A stretch of 53,409 nucleotides of DNA, from the NCBI GenBank assembly GCA_018065465.1, contig JAGHTC010000023.1, forward strand, positions 1-53,409, read 5' to 3'. This stretch comes from Candidatus Ruminococcus equi. Its GTDB lineage: Bacteria; Bacillota; Clostridia; Oscillospirales; Acutalibacteraceae. The notes beneath the pieces were generated by a model. The model saw only the letters and a program-made list of their open reading frames with translations, was not told the DNA's origin and did no database searches. Position numbers and translations under genes: made by a program. This document shows positions 1 through 7,869 of the stretch, in pieces. Within the stretch, counting starts at the first letter, position 1, and every line of letters begins with the position of its first letter.

Positions 1-137
1 ATTTTAGCATTTCTAAAAGATTTTTATTTTCTAAAAAAGAATATTTCGAAATAATGACATAGAAATAATCACGACTTTTTTGTATATATTTAACAACTAT
101 GATACAAAAATAACCAATTTGTAACCCTCTGATTTTA

Positions 138-175
138 CAAAAAAAACAATCCCTATGAACAACATCAACATAGGG
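138..175 (-). terminator. Terminator downstream of the CstA-type gene
   Basis: Read on the minus strand, arms CCCTATG and CATAGGG (151-157 and 169-175) enclose an 11-nt loop and are followed by a T-rich run opposite 138-149. It lies about 80 bp past the stop of the transporter gene and would end the minus-strand unit. The remainder of 1-255 is AT-rich and shows no gene. Confidence 0.75.
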
Positions 176-255
176 ACTGAAATTTCGAAAAAATTTTTTA
201 TTCAATATTTAGTATATTAAGTATAAAAGTGATATAAATTGCATTCTTTTGCTTT

Positions 256-1716
256 TTACACAGCATTCAAAGTTCTTGTTTGCTTACTGTATCGGTTGAG
301 CCAAAAAACAAAACAAAGAAGAAAAGCAATCGCAACGATAATTCCGCCGACTACCGCACAGGGATAGTATATTGAATAATCTATTCCGAGTGCATTCCAG
401 AAAAAGCCGAAGCACTCCGGTGCAGAGAAAAGATATGTACTCGACACAGCCGACATAAACACGGCGGGAACTACAGTAATATAGAAAGACTTTTTGTGAC
501 GAACAAGATAAACCGACGCCATCCATAACGCTATCATTGCAAGGGTTTGGTTTGACCACGAGAAATACCGCCATACCATACTGTAATCAAGGTGGCAAAT
601 AAGCGCGCCCGCAAAAAGAAGCGGTGCGGTAAGGAGCATACGCTTTTTCCAATCGGACTGGTCAAGTTTAAACCAATCGGCAAGGGTAAGCCTTGCACTG
701 CGGTATGCCGTATCGCCTGATGAAATCGGGCAGATTATTACTCCGATGAGAGCAAGTATTCCGCCGATTTTGCCCATTGTGCTTTGACAAATCTCATAAA
801 CTACGGCAGAGCATCCGCCGCCTGCATCCAACAAAGCACGGCTTGAATCATAGCAACTGACACCTGCAGCCGCCCAAACGAGTGCGATAATGCCTTCTGC
901 TACCATTGCTCCGTAGAAAACTCTTCTGCCTTTTTTCTCGGACTTGATACAACGAGCCATCATCGGTGACTGGGTTGAATGAAATCCCGAAATCGCACCG
1001 CAGGCAACGGCAACGAACATAAAAGGCCAAGCGCTTGTATTATCGGCGTGCATATTCGTAAAGTTGTTCCAGACTTCGGGCATCTCAAATTTGCCTGAGA
1101 AAAGCATACTGCCGCTTACTCCGAGTGCCATAACAATAAGGCATACTCCAAACACAGGATAAACGCGTCCGATAATTCTGTCTATCGGCACGAAGGTAGC
1201 AATAAAGTAGTAAATAATAATAACCCAAAGCCAGAAATTCGAAGTTAGTTTTTCGGGTGTGAGCATAGCGAGCAAATCGGCAGGCCCTGTTGTAAAAACA
1301 ACTCCGCACATAACAAGTAAAATTACCGAGAAAACACGCATAATATACTTAACCTTGTTGCCGAGATAATATCCCGAAAGTTCCGAGATACTTGCGCCCT
1401 TGTGCCTTTGTGAAATCATACCGCACATATAGTCGTGAACACCGCCGGCAAAGATACAGCCGAAAACTATCCACAAATATACAATAGGACCGAATGCCGC
1501 ACCGCCCAGCGCTCCGAAGATAGGACCTGTGCCTGCGATATTGAGAAGTTGTATCAGAAAAACTTTCCATGTCGGCATGGGAACATAGTCAACGCCGTCG
1601 TTTATTTCAACAGCGGGCGTTGTTCTGTCATCCGGGCGGAAAATTTTGTCCGTCAATTTTCCGTACAGCAAATAGCCGACAATCAATGCGACAACGCATA
1701 GTAAAAATGAAATCAA
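256..1716 (-). CDS. CstA-family carbon starvation transporter
   Basis: A 486-aa polytopic membrane protein of the CstA family, whose studied members (E. coli BtsT/YjiY, CstA) import pyruvate or peptides. The conserved CstA core is visible at the N-terminus: a membrane helix, then a PMPTWKVFLIQLLNIAGTGP-like stretch, then GGVHDYMCGMISQRHKG near residues 90-105. About a dozen hydrophobic segments follow. It is shorter than the roughly 700-aa CstA but fits the short CstA subgroup. The start is a TTG with GGAAGTGGA just upstream; no ATG lies at a better position. The lipoprotein amidohydrolase gene ends 49 bp upstream, so the two are probably co-transcribed. The substrate here is not known. Confidence 0.9.
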   Translation of the reverse strand: MISFLLCVVALIVGYLLYGKLTDKIFRPDDRTTPAVEINDGVDYVPMPTWKVFLIQLLNIAGTGPIFGALGGAAFGPIVYLWIVFGCIFAGGVHDYMCGMISQRHKGASISELSGYYLGNKVKYIMRVFSVILLVMCGVVFTTGPADLLAMLTPEKLTSNFWLWVIIIYYFIATFVPIDRIIGRVYPVFGVCLIVMALGVSGSMLFSGKFEMPEVWNNFTNMHADNTSAWPFMFVAVACGAISGFHSTQSPMMARCIKSEKKGRRVFYGAMVAEGIIALVWAAAGVSCYDSSRALLDAGGGCSAVVYEICQSTMGKIGGILALIGVIICPISSGDTAYRSARLTLADWFKLDQSDWKKRMLLTAPLLFAGALICHLDYSMVWRYFSWSNQTLAMIALWMASVYLVRHKKSFYITVVPAVFMSAVSSTYLFSAPECFGFFWNALGIDYSIYYPCAVVGGIIVAIAFLLCFVFWLNRYSKQTRTLNAV

Positions 1717-1765
1717 TTTATATCCACTTCCGTAAAGAATTCAAAGCACCGCGCCGAAAAACACA

Positions 1766-3523
1766 TCACTTTGTTTTTGTATATACCATCTTGCCTTCAA
1801 AGAAGGTGTTTTCAACGCTGATTTTCCAAATATCATCTTTGTTTTCTTTGAAGGGGTCCTTATCTGCAAAAACAAAATCGGCATATTTTCCAACTTCAAT
1901 GGAACCTCTTTCATTTTCCAGATTATTCATCCACGCTCCGTTATAAGTAAACATTTTTAGAGCGTCTTCAACTTTTATGAATGTATTTCTTTTCGGAGCA
2001 GTATTCTCGTTAATCGGCTTGCTGTGGTCGTAGCCGTTGACTAAAACCTGAATATATCCGAAAACATCCATAATACCGGGAGAGCAGGGATTATCGGTTG
2101 ACAAGGCGGCGTTAATGCCATACTCGGGATATTCTTCAAACGGATAAAGTTTTCTAAAGCGTTCTTCTCCGATAGAGTTTTTCGAGTCCTCTATATCATC
2201 AGCGGATACCTGGCATGCCCAGTTTGCACCACTCGCAACACCGATATTGTTCTCTTTTATCCTTACAAGGTCGTCTTTTCCGATTAACGCCACATGGCCC
2301 AACGAGTTACGGTTATATCCGTTATTTGATTGTGAATCCAAAAATGCGTCCAGCGCTTCGCTGGCTGCCGCATCACCCATAGTATGGATATGAACAAGCA
2401 AGCCGCTTTTGTTTGCTTCATTTACGATTGCCGTCATAGTCTGATTATCCCAAATCTGTGTGCCGAAGTTTTGTTTATCATCGGCATAAGGTTCTTTCAG
2501 ATAACCGGTGTTGGATTCAACCACACCGTCTGCAAACAGTTTTAACCAAGACGGTTTATAATGGGTGCTTGTATATTTGTTTTTAAGTTCTGCGGCTTTA
2601 GCGATTCCTTCGCTTGTCTTATCTTTGTCATAGGATTCAATAGAATACGCACTGCCAAACAAACAGGTCAATGCATTTTCACTATCCAAGTCATATATGG
2701 ATTGATACATTTCATCTGTTCCGTCAAAATTTGACCACATATCGTAGTGCGCAGTATATCCCAGCGAATTTAAGAAAGACGCCGCATTTTTAACTGCAAG
2801 TTTATACTTTTCATGATCCAGTAAAGCACCGAAAACATGATTTCTTACATACACACACGCCTCATCCCTCAAAATTCCAATCGCTTCTCCGTTTTCATAA
2901 CGGTCAATATGAACTGTCTCTGTATCTTTTTCCAAAATGCCTGCAAGTTCCAGACATTTTGAATTAACCCATGCGCCGTGCAAAGAAGCCTCTGCAACGA
3001 AAACAGGGATATCTTTGAATTTTTCATCAAGCATTTCTTTGGTCGGTATGATACCTTCGTTCAAATTGCAATTTTTGAAAGCGTCAAACTGGTATGCGTA
3101 AATACCATTGGAAACATCGTTGCTGTTTGCATAAGCCACAAGTTCATCAACAATCTCATTGAGGCTCTTATTGTCGCCGTTTTCTTTTACAGGCTCAATA
3201 TAGCAGCCGAGTTTGAACGCTTGCTCTAAAATGAAATGTCCGTGTGCTTCGGTTGCTCCGGGCATTACAAAATTTGCATTATATATTTCTGTGGAATTGC
3301 CCTTATATGCATCGACCTCATCTTTTGAGCCAACCGCTATATATTTGCCGTCTTTGACAGCAAATGCGGAAACAAAACTGCCATCGTCGTCCGCGGTATA
3401 AATATTATCGCCGTAAACAATAACATCCGCTTCAGCGCCGGGCTTAGAACAACCGCTAAGGGGTTGCAACAACATACAAATAATCAAAACTAACAGAAGA
3501 TAACGATATAATTTTTTTCTCAT
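1766..3523 (-). CDS. Amidohydrolase-family lipoprotein (YtcJ-like)
   Basis: A 585-aa secreted lipoprotein. The N-terminus has a basic start, a hydrophobic stretch and the lipobox LSGC at residues 22-25. The body is an amidohydrolase 3 (YtcJ-type) metal-dependent hydrolase. An N-terminal composite beta domain is followed by PGATEAHGH near residue 90 (HxH metal ligands), HIHTMGDAA and GHVALIG in the middle, and LSTDNPCSPG near residue 490. The last Asp is the catalytic position in the superfamily. Substrates of YtcJ-like enzymes are mostly unknown (amides, N-formyl compounds). The start has GGAGG 7 nt upstream. Pairing with a CstA-type importer suggests outside hydrolysis followed by uptake, which is inference. 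Confidence 0.85.
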   Translation of the reverse strand: MRKKLYRYLLLVLIICMLLQPLSGCSKPGAEADVIVYGDNIYTADDDGSFVSAFAVKDGKYIAVGSKDEVDAYKGNSTEIYNANFVMPGATEAHGHFILEQAFKLGCYIEPVKENGDNKSLNEIVDELVAYANSNDVSNGIYAYQFDAFKNCNLNEGIIPTKEMLDEKFKDIPVFVAEASLHGAWVNSKCLELAGILEKDTETVHIDRYENGEAIGILRDEACVYVRNHVFGALLDHEKYKLAVKNAASFLNSLGYTAHYDMWSNFDGTDEMYQSIYDLDSENALTCLFGSAYSIESYDKDKTSEGIAKAAELKNKYTSTHYKPSWLKLFADGVVESNTGYLKEPYADDKQNFGTQIWDNQTMTAIVNEANKSGLLVHIHTMGDAAASEALDAFLDSQSNNGYNRNSLGHVALIGKDDLVRIKENNIGVASGANWACQVSADDIEDSKNSIGEERFRKLYPFEEYPEYGINAALSTDNPCSPGIMDVFGYIQVLVNGYDHSKPINENTAPKRNTFIKVEDALKMFTYNGAWMNNLENERGSIEVGKYADFVFADKDPFKENKDDIWKISVENTFFEGKMVYTKTK

Positions 3524-3600
3524 AGTGTACCTCCGAATAAAATATTGTCAGATTTTCGTTATTTCGCCATTACGAAAAATTATTATTTCTTTTTCCATAT

Positions 3601-4146
3601 TCATTTTACACTTTTCGGTTCTTTGGATTTTGATATCTTTTCAAAAACAAAGCGCACAATAAAAAACGCAAAAAAACCGCAAATAACTCCAAGCACCGCA
3701 CCGATAAGCACATCACTCGGAAAATGCACGAAAAGATACATTCTCGAAAATGCAACCAAAAGTGCAAAAACAAGGGCAACGATTCCCCACTTTTTGTAGT
3801 ACATAAAAACTGCCATTGCAAAGGAAAACGCAAACGCGGTATGTACCGAGGGGCAGGAAAAACTGGTCGGCTTTTCTACCAAGAGCATAATTGAAGTATC
3901 AAGAGCGCACGGGCGTTCCCTTGCTATCAGATTTTTCATGATAAAATTACCGATAATCAACACAAGCAAATAGGAAATTATCACCGCGATACCGCATTTT
4001 CGTGTCTTTTTGAATATGCACAAAATCGCTCCGAACACGATAAAAACTAGCCCGTATTCTCCGATAACACTCGTAACCATAAGCATCAATTTGTCGAGAA
4101 AATCGCTGTGCAAATTTTGCAACGCATACAAAATATCAAATTCCAT
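3601..4146 (-). CDS. PAP2-family membrane phosphatase
   Basis: A 181-aa integral membrane phosphatase of the PAP2 (type 2 phosphatidic acid phosphatase) superfamily, such as undecaprenyl-pyrophosphate or phosphatidylglycerophosphate phosphatases. All three signature motifs are present: KNLIARERP (K-x6-RP), PSVHTAF (motif 2, with Val in place of the usual Gly), and SRMYLFVHFPSD (SR-x5-H-x3-D). Five to six membrane helices surround them. I place the start at the ATG at 4146 because GGGGGA sits 7 nt upstream; an in-frame ATG 27 bp further out has no comparable site. Substrate not determinable from sequence. Confidence 0.88.
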   Translation of the reverse strand: MEFDILYALQNLHSDFLDKLMLMVTSVIGEYGLVFIVFGAILCIFKKTRKCGIAVIISYLLVLIIGNFIMKNLIARERPCALDTSIMLLVEKPTSFSCPSVHTAFAFSFAMAVFMYYKKWGIVALVFALLVAFSRMYLFVHFPSDVLIGAVLGVICGFFAFFIVRFVFEKISKSKEPKSVK

Positions 4147-4196
4147 AACAGTCCCCCAAAAGACAGACTTCATATAACCATATTACTCTAAAATAA

Positions 4197-4224
4197 AGTA
4201 TATCACAACTTTTCAAATTTTCAA
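4197..4224 (-). promoter_or_regulatory. Sigma-A-type promoter for the PAP2 gene
   Basis: Minus-strand -35 TTGAAA (4219-4224), 16-nt spacer and -10 TATACT (4197-4202), about 50 bp upstream of the chosen ATG. Confidence 0.55.
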
Positions 4225-4280
4225 TAAAAAATAACATATAAATTATAGTGGCTTTTCAAATGACTTTTCAAAAAGGAAAA

Positions 4281-4302
4281 GGACTTTTCTAATGAAAAGT
4301 CC
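4281..4302 (-). terminator. Terminator of greA-lysS
   Basis: Inverted repeat GGACTTTTC (4281-4289) / GAAAAGTCC (4294-4302) with a 4-nt loop, followed on the minus strand by a T-rich run. It sits 24 bp beyond the lysS stop. Confidence 0.75.
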
Positions 4303-4325
4303 CTTGTCGTTTTATATTTATTTGT

Positions 4326-5801
4326 TTAGTCCAAAGTCTTCATTGTCGGGAATAGTAAGACATCGCGGATGGCGGGGGAATTGGTCATTATCATAACAAG
4401 ACGGTCAATTCCGAAGCCGATACCGCCTGTCGGGGGCATACCGATATTCAAAGCGTTAAGGAAATCCTCGTCAATCGAGTTAGCTTCTTCGTCGCCCATT
4501 GCTTTGAGTCTTTCCTGAGCCTCAAAACGCTGGCGCTGGTCAATCGGGTCGTTGAGTTCGGAGTAGGCATTCGCCATTTCCCAACCGTTGATAAAGAGTT
4601 CAAAACGCTCGACATACTCACCGTTTTCGGGTTTCTTCTTTGTCAGCGGAGAAATCTCAATCGGGTGGTCCATAATAAAGGTCGGCTGGATAAGATGTTC
4701 TTCAACATATTCCTCAAAAATCATCGAGAGGATGTCGCCTTTTTCGTGCCTGTCTTCATATTCGATATGAAGTTTGTCGGCAAGTGCCTTTGCTTCTTCT
4801 GTTGTCTTTATCTCGTTGTAGTCGATATTTGCATATTTCTTGACTGCGTCTATCATAGTAAGGCGTTCAAACGGCTTTGAAAAATCAATTTCGTTTTCGC
4901 CGTAAACTACCTTCTCACTGCCGACAACCGTCTTTGCGATATGTCTGTAAAGATTTTCGGACAAATCCATCATACCGTGGTAGTCGGTGTATGCCTGATA
5001 GAGTTCCATCAATGTAAATTCGGGGTTATGGCGGGTGTCAAGTCCTTCGTTTCTGAAAACTCTGCCGATTTCGTAAACTCTTTCAAGTCCGCCGACAATA
5101 AGGCGTTTTAAGTAAAGTTCAAGCGAAATACGCAGGTGAAAATCCTCGTCAAGGGCGTTGAAATGCGTATCAAACGGGCGAGCGTTAGCACCGCCGGCAT
5201 TTGCAACGAGCATCGGAGTTTCGACTTCCATAAAACCTTGGTCGTCCAAAAATCTGCGGATAGCGGAGATGATTTTTGAACGCTTAACAAAGGTATCTTT
5301 GACTTCACTGTTCATAATAAGGTCAACATATCTTTGACGATAACGGGTGTCGGTATCGGTAAGTCCGTGATACTTTTCGGGAAGAATCTGCAAACTTTTT
5401 GAAAGCAGAACAACCTTGCTTGCGTGGATAGAGATTTCGCCTGTTTTCGTCTTGAAAACTTCGCCCTCAATACCCAAAATATCGCCAACATCGTATTTTT
5501 TGAAATCGGCGTAAGAGTCCTCACCGATACAATCTCTTGCGACATAAGCCTGAATATTGCCTTTTAAGTCCTGAATATTACAGAAAGACGCTTTGCCCAT
5601 AACGCGCTTGAACATCATTCTGCCGGCAACAGAAACGCTCTTGCCCTCTAACTCGTCAAAATTATCTTTGACATCAGTTGAGTGGTGAGTAGCGTCATAC
5701 TTTGTGATAACAAAGGGGTCTTTGCCCTGCTCCTGTAAATTTGTAAGTTTTTCTCTTCTTAATTTCAGTATTTCGTTTAAATTTTGAACTTGGTTTTCCA
5801 T
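4326..5801 (-). CDS. lysS: Lysine--tRNA ligase, class II
   Basis: A 491-aa class II lysyl-tRNA synthetase that charges tRNA-Lys in the cytoplasm. An N-terminal OB-fold anticodon-binding domain spans roughly residues 55-165. The catalytic domain carries motif 2 (FRNEGLDTRHNPEFT, near residue 250) and motif 3 (GIGFGIDRLVM, near residue 460). Length is normal for the bacterial family. The ATG has GGAGAG 6 nt upstream. The gene follows greA by 25 bp with no terminator between; greA-lysS is a common arrangement in Firmicutes, and both are read from the promoter at 6361-6389. Confidence 0.98.
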   Translation of the reverse strand: MENQVQNLNEILKLRREKLTNLQEQGKDPFVITKYDATHHSTDVKDNFDELEGKSVSVAGRMMFKRVMGKASFCNIQDLKGNIQAYVARDCIGEDSYADFKKYDVGDILGIEGEVFKTKTGEISIHASKVVLLSKSLQILPEKYHGLTDTDTRYRQRYVDLIMNSEVKDTFVKRSKIISAIRRFLDDQGFMEVETPMLVANAGGANARPFDTHFNALDEDFHLRISLELYLKRLIVGGLERVYEIGRVFRNEGLDTRHNPEFTLMELYQAYTDYHGMMDLSENLYRHIAKTVVGSEKVVYGENEIDFSKPFERLTMIDAVKKYANIDYNEIKTTEEAKALADKLHIEYEDRHEKGDILSMIFEEYVEEHLIQPTFIMDHPIEISPLTKKKPENGEYVERFELFINGWEMANAYSELNDPIDQRQRFEAQERLKAMGDEEANSIDEDFLNALNIGMPPTGGIGFGIDRLVMIMTNSPAIRDVLLFPTMKTLD

Positions 5802-5826
5802 AATTACTCTCCGAATTGATTTTCGC

Positions 5827-6300
5827 TTATTTTGAAATGCTTGTTACTTTAAATACCATTTCGCCGGACGGGGTTTCAACTTCAACCATATCGCCTTTTT
5901 TGTGTCCGAGCAAAGCCTTGCCGATAGGTGACTCATCAGAAATTTTGCCCTCTTTGGGGTTAGATTCGTTAGAACCTACGATTTTATACTCAAACTTTTT
6001 CTTCAAAGTTTTGTTTTCAACCTTTACTTTTGAACCGACATGGATATGCTCGTTAGAGATATCGGCTTCGTCAACAACAACGGCATTTTTCAAAGTAGCC
6101 TCGATGGTTACGATTCTTGCTTCCAAAATAGCCTGTTCGTTTTTTGCGTCATCGTATTCGCTGTTTTCCGAAAGGTCGCCGTATGAACGTGCAACTTTGA
6201 TTTTTTCTGCAATTTCTTTACGTTTTTCGCCACGCAGAAAATCGAGTTCTTCTTCTAATTTCTTTTTACCTTCTGCAGTAAGTGTTACGATTTTAGCCAT
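5827..6300 (-). CDS. greA: Transcription elongation factor GreA
   Basis: A 157-aa GreA: it rescues backtracked RNA polymerase by stimulating transcript cleavage. Residues 1-75 form the expected antiparallel coiled coil, with LxxEL(D)FLRGEKR and the acidic tip region SYGDLSENSEYDDAKNEQ. A C-terminal FKBP-like domain ends in PSGEMVFKVTSISK. Length is typical. AAAGGATG precedes the ATG. First gene of the greA-lysS unit. Confidence 0.97.
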   Translation of the reverse strand: MAKIVTLTAEGKKKLEEELDFLRGEKRKEIAEKIKVARSYGDLSENSEYDDAKNEQAILEARIVTIEATLKNAVVVDEADISNEHIHVGSKVKVENKTLKKKFEYKIVGSNESNPKEGKISDESPIGKALLGHKKGDMVEVETPSGEMVFKVTSISK

Positions 6301-6360
6301 TTGTAAACATCCTTTCTATTTTATGTAAATAAAAAAATACAATACTTACACATAATAGTT

Positions 6361-6389
6361 ATTATATGCAAGTTAGGTCTTTATGTCAA
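6361..6389 (-). promoter_or_regulatory. Consensus sigma-A promoter for greA-lysS
   Basis: On the minus strand a perfect -35 TTGACA (6384-6389) and perfect -10 TATAAT (6361-6366) are separated by 17 nt, about 60 bp upstream of the greA ATG. Confidence 0.9.
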
Positions 6390-6630
6390 GAATTATCAGA
6401 GATTTTCTGCCTTTTCTTTTGTAAGATTTTCATAAAACAAAGTGTCCCATTTTGTCAACATCTACAAAGATTGGGCTTTTTCTATATCAACGCAATAGTT
6501 TGCCTTTCTCCTGCGTTAATATTATGAAGGCAACACGCAAAGCGGAAAGTTTTTGCTCCTGCTTTATGAGAATAGACTTTCCGTTTTGCTTTGCAAAATA
6601 TATCCACTATCCCATTTTATTCCCTATGAC
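6390..6630. other. Non-coding interval with inverted repeats
   Basis: No gene is supported here. Several inverted repeats are visible: AACGCA (6489-6494) / TGCGTT (6512-6517), TTGCCTT (6500-6506) / AAGGCAA (6527-6533), which interlock with each other, and a 14-bp stem formed by 6537-6550 and 6576-6589. The last encloses a 25-nt loop. It may be a decayed structured repeat. See findings. Confidence 0.45.
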
Positions 6631-6662
6631 AAAAGGCTGTGGCTTTGTAGTCACAGCCTTTT
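6631..6662 (-). terminator. Terminator with GGCTGTG core
   Basis: AAAAGGCTGTG (6631-6641) and CACAGCCTTTT (6652-6662) form an 11-bp stem directly past the stop of the minus-strand 274-aa gene. Related cores occur at 23914 and 30326. Confidence 0.75.
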
Positions 6663-6664
6663 GC

Positions 6665-7489
6665 TTACTGTTTTTTCAGTACATTACAAAGTGAAGAGGG
6701 GGTATGAATATCGTTATTTCCCGAACAAAGCCGAGGCACAAACGAACCGAGTTTATATATCTTCAAAAGCGAGTACAACGCTGACGCAAAGTACATATCA
6801 TCAAGATAATCGGGCTTTACGGAAAGATACTTTTTCGGTAAATCAAAGTAGTAGTTATATAGCGTCAAAGCATCTGTTTCCACCACGGGCTTTTGCGATG
6901 TAAGAACAAGGGCATTTTCCGACAACGGCAGTTTCATTTTTATCAACTCAGGCGCAATAACCAGGTCGCAAAATTTCAGTTTACCGAGATTTTTCGTGAC
7001 CGTTATCACCGCACCTTTTTCATCAAGTAACCTTTCGGTTACGGGGATATAGGCATCGTGTTTTTTTGTAAAAACATAGACTTTATCTGTGAAATCTACA
7101 AGTCTGAAACCTAATTCATCATACAAGGCATTGTCATCAATCAGCCCCACCGTAAGGTTTTCGCTGTGAGATATATTTTTCAAAAGATAGAGGGCAAGAT
7201 TTGTACAAAGCCTGCTGTTAAGTTCAAATGACTCGTACCGCCTGTACCCCTTGTCTTTCGGCAAAATCATATTTTCACAGCAGAGAAGTTTTGTTCTCTG
7301 TTCTTTTGTGAATTTATCAATCGCGTTCCAGTTTATCTTTTTTTTGTTTTGTGTGTATGTTATGCTTTTTAATGCAACCGAGTCAAAATACAGGTGTTGT
7401 ACTTTTATCGTATTTCCGCGAATAACGGAGAGTAAATTCGAGAAAAATGAGCGTTTTTCGGGCGTAATAATATTTAGTGCTGTCAACAT
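6665..7489 (-). CDS. Unrecognised 274-aa protein
   Basis: I do not recognise this family. It is a soluble-looking protein with no signal peptide or membrane helix. The pattern of alternating strands and helices, with short hydrophobic strands such as LTVGLID, KVYVFTK, AVITVTK and DLVIAP, suggests a Rossmann-like fold. The start is well supported: GGAGG lies 7 nt before the ATG. That Shine-Dalgarno is inside a hairpin (7497-7522), which may control translation. It stands alone between the greA promoter region and a structured repeat. A terminator follows at once. Confidence 0.75.
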   Translation of the reverse strand: MLTALNIITPEKRSFFSNLLSVIRGNTIKVQHLYFDSVALKSITYTQNKKKINWNAIDKFTKEQRTKLLCCENMILPKDKGYRRYESFELNSRLCTNLALYLLKNISHSENLTVGLIDDNALYDELGFRLVDFTDKVYVFTKKHDAYIPVTERLLDEKGAVITVTKNLGKLKFCDLVIAPELIKMKLPLSENALVLTSQKPVVETDALTLYNYYFDLPKKYLSVKPDYLDDMYFASALYSLLKIYKLGSFVPRLCSGNNDIHTPSSLCNVLKKQ

Positions 7490-7496
7490 AAGAAAA

Positions 7497-7522
7497 CCTC
7501 CTGCATAAATGTATGCAAGAGG
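7497..7522 (-). promoter_or_regulatory. Hairpin that sequesters a Shine-Dalgarno
   Basis: CCTCCTGCATA (7497-7507) and TATGCAAGAGG (7512-7522) pair with one C-A mismatch and a 4-nt loop. On the minus strand the 3' arm contains the GGAGG of the 274-aa gene. Read on the plus strand the same structure is followed by TTTTTT and could instead act as a terminator, but no plus-strand gene precedes it. Confidence 0.6.
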
Positions 7523-7614
7523 TTTTTTACAAATGCAAAAATAATTTATTAATCCAAAAATCGCTTTGCGCTTTTCCCGAAATTATTCATTATTCATTCG
7601 AAACGCGAAGCGAC

Positions 7615-7869
7615 TCGCGACTCGGCTCTTAAAGGGCTCCCGAAAAGTCAGAGACTTTTTGGGAAGAGGAAGAGCAATGAAGATTATAACTTTTCGTGCT
7701 TGCACGGAAAGTATAATATCGAAATTTGCTCTGACGATATCAAGCCTCGTTTCGCTCCGCAACTCTTGAAATAACTCCTGCTCTCGTGAATTTCTACACA
7801 GACCTTTGGTCTGTTCCAAAATTCATGGATCGCCTGTCGTTATTTCAAGGCTTCGCGACTCGGCTCTTA
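7615..7869. repeat. Structured unit bounded by 17-bp direct repeats
   Basis: The 17-mer TCGCGACTCGGCTCTTA occurs at 7615-7631 and 7853-7869, a period of 238 bp. The unit holds nested hairpins: 7639-7649 / 7653-7663 (11 bp), ACTTTTCGTGC 7689-7699 / 7702-7712, ACAGACC 7798-7804 / 7808-7814, and CTTGAAATAAC 7765-7775 / 7839-7849, the last enclosing the third. No protein-coding potential is evident. The second copy of the 17-mer contains the stop codon of the M23 gene. It fills the gap between the M23 and 274-aa genes. Confidence 0.7.

Noticed and set aside
5816..6328. Long plus-strand open frame opposite greA
   Set aside because: It is the antisense shadow of greA, which has clear family motifs, an RBS and a promoter.
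7497..7522. Terminator of a plus-strand gene
   Set aside because: The plus strand has the T run, but no plus-strand gene is found upstream, and the minus-strand arm contains a gene's Shine-Dalgarno.
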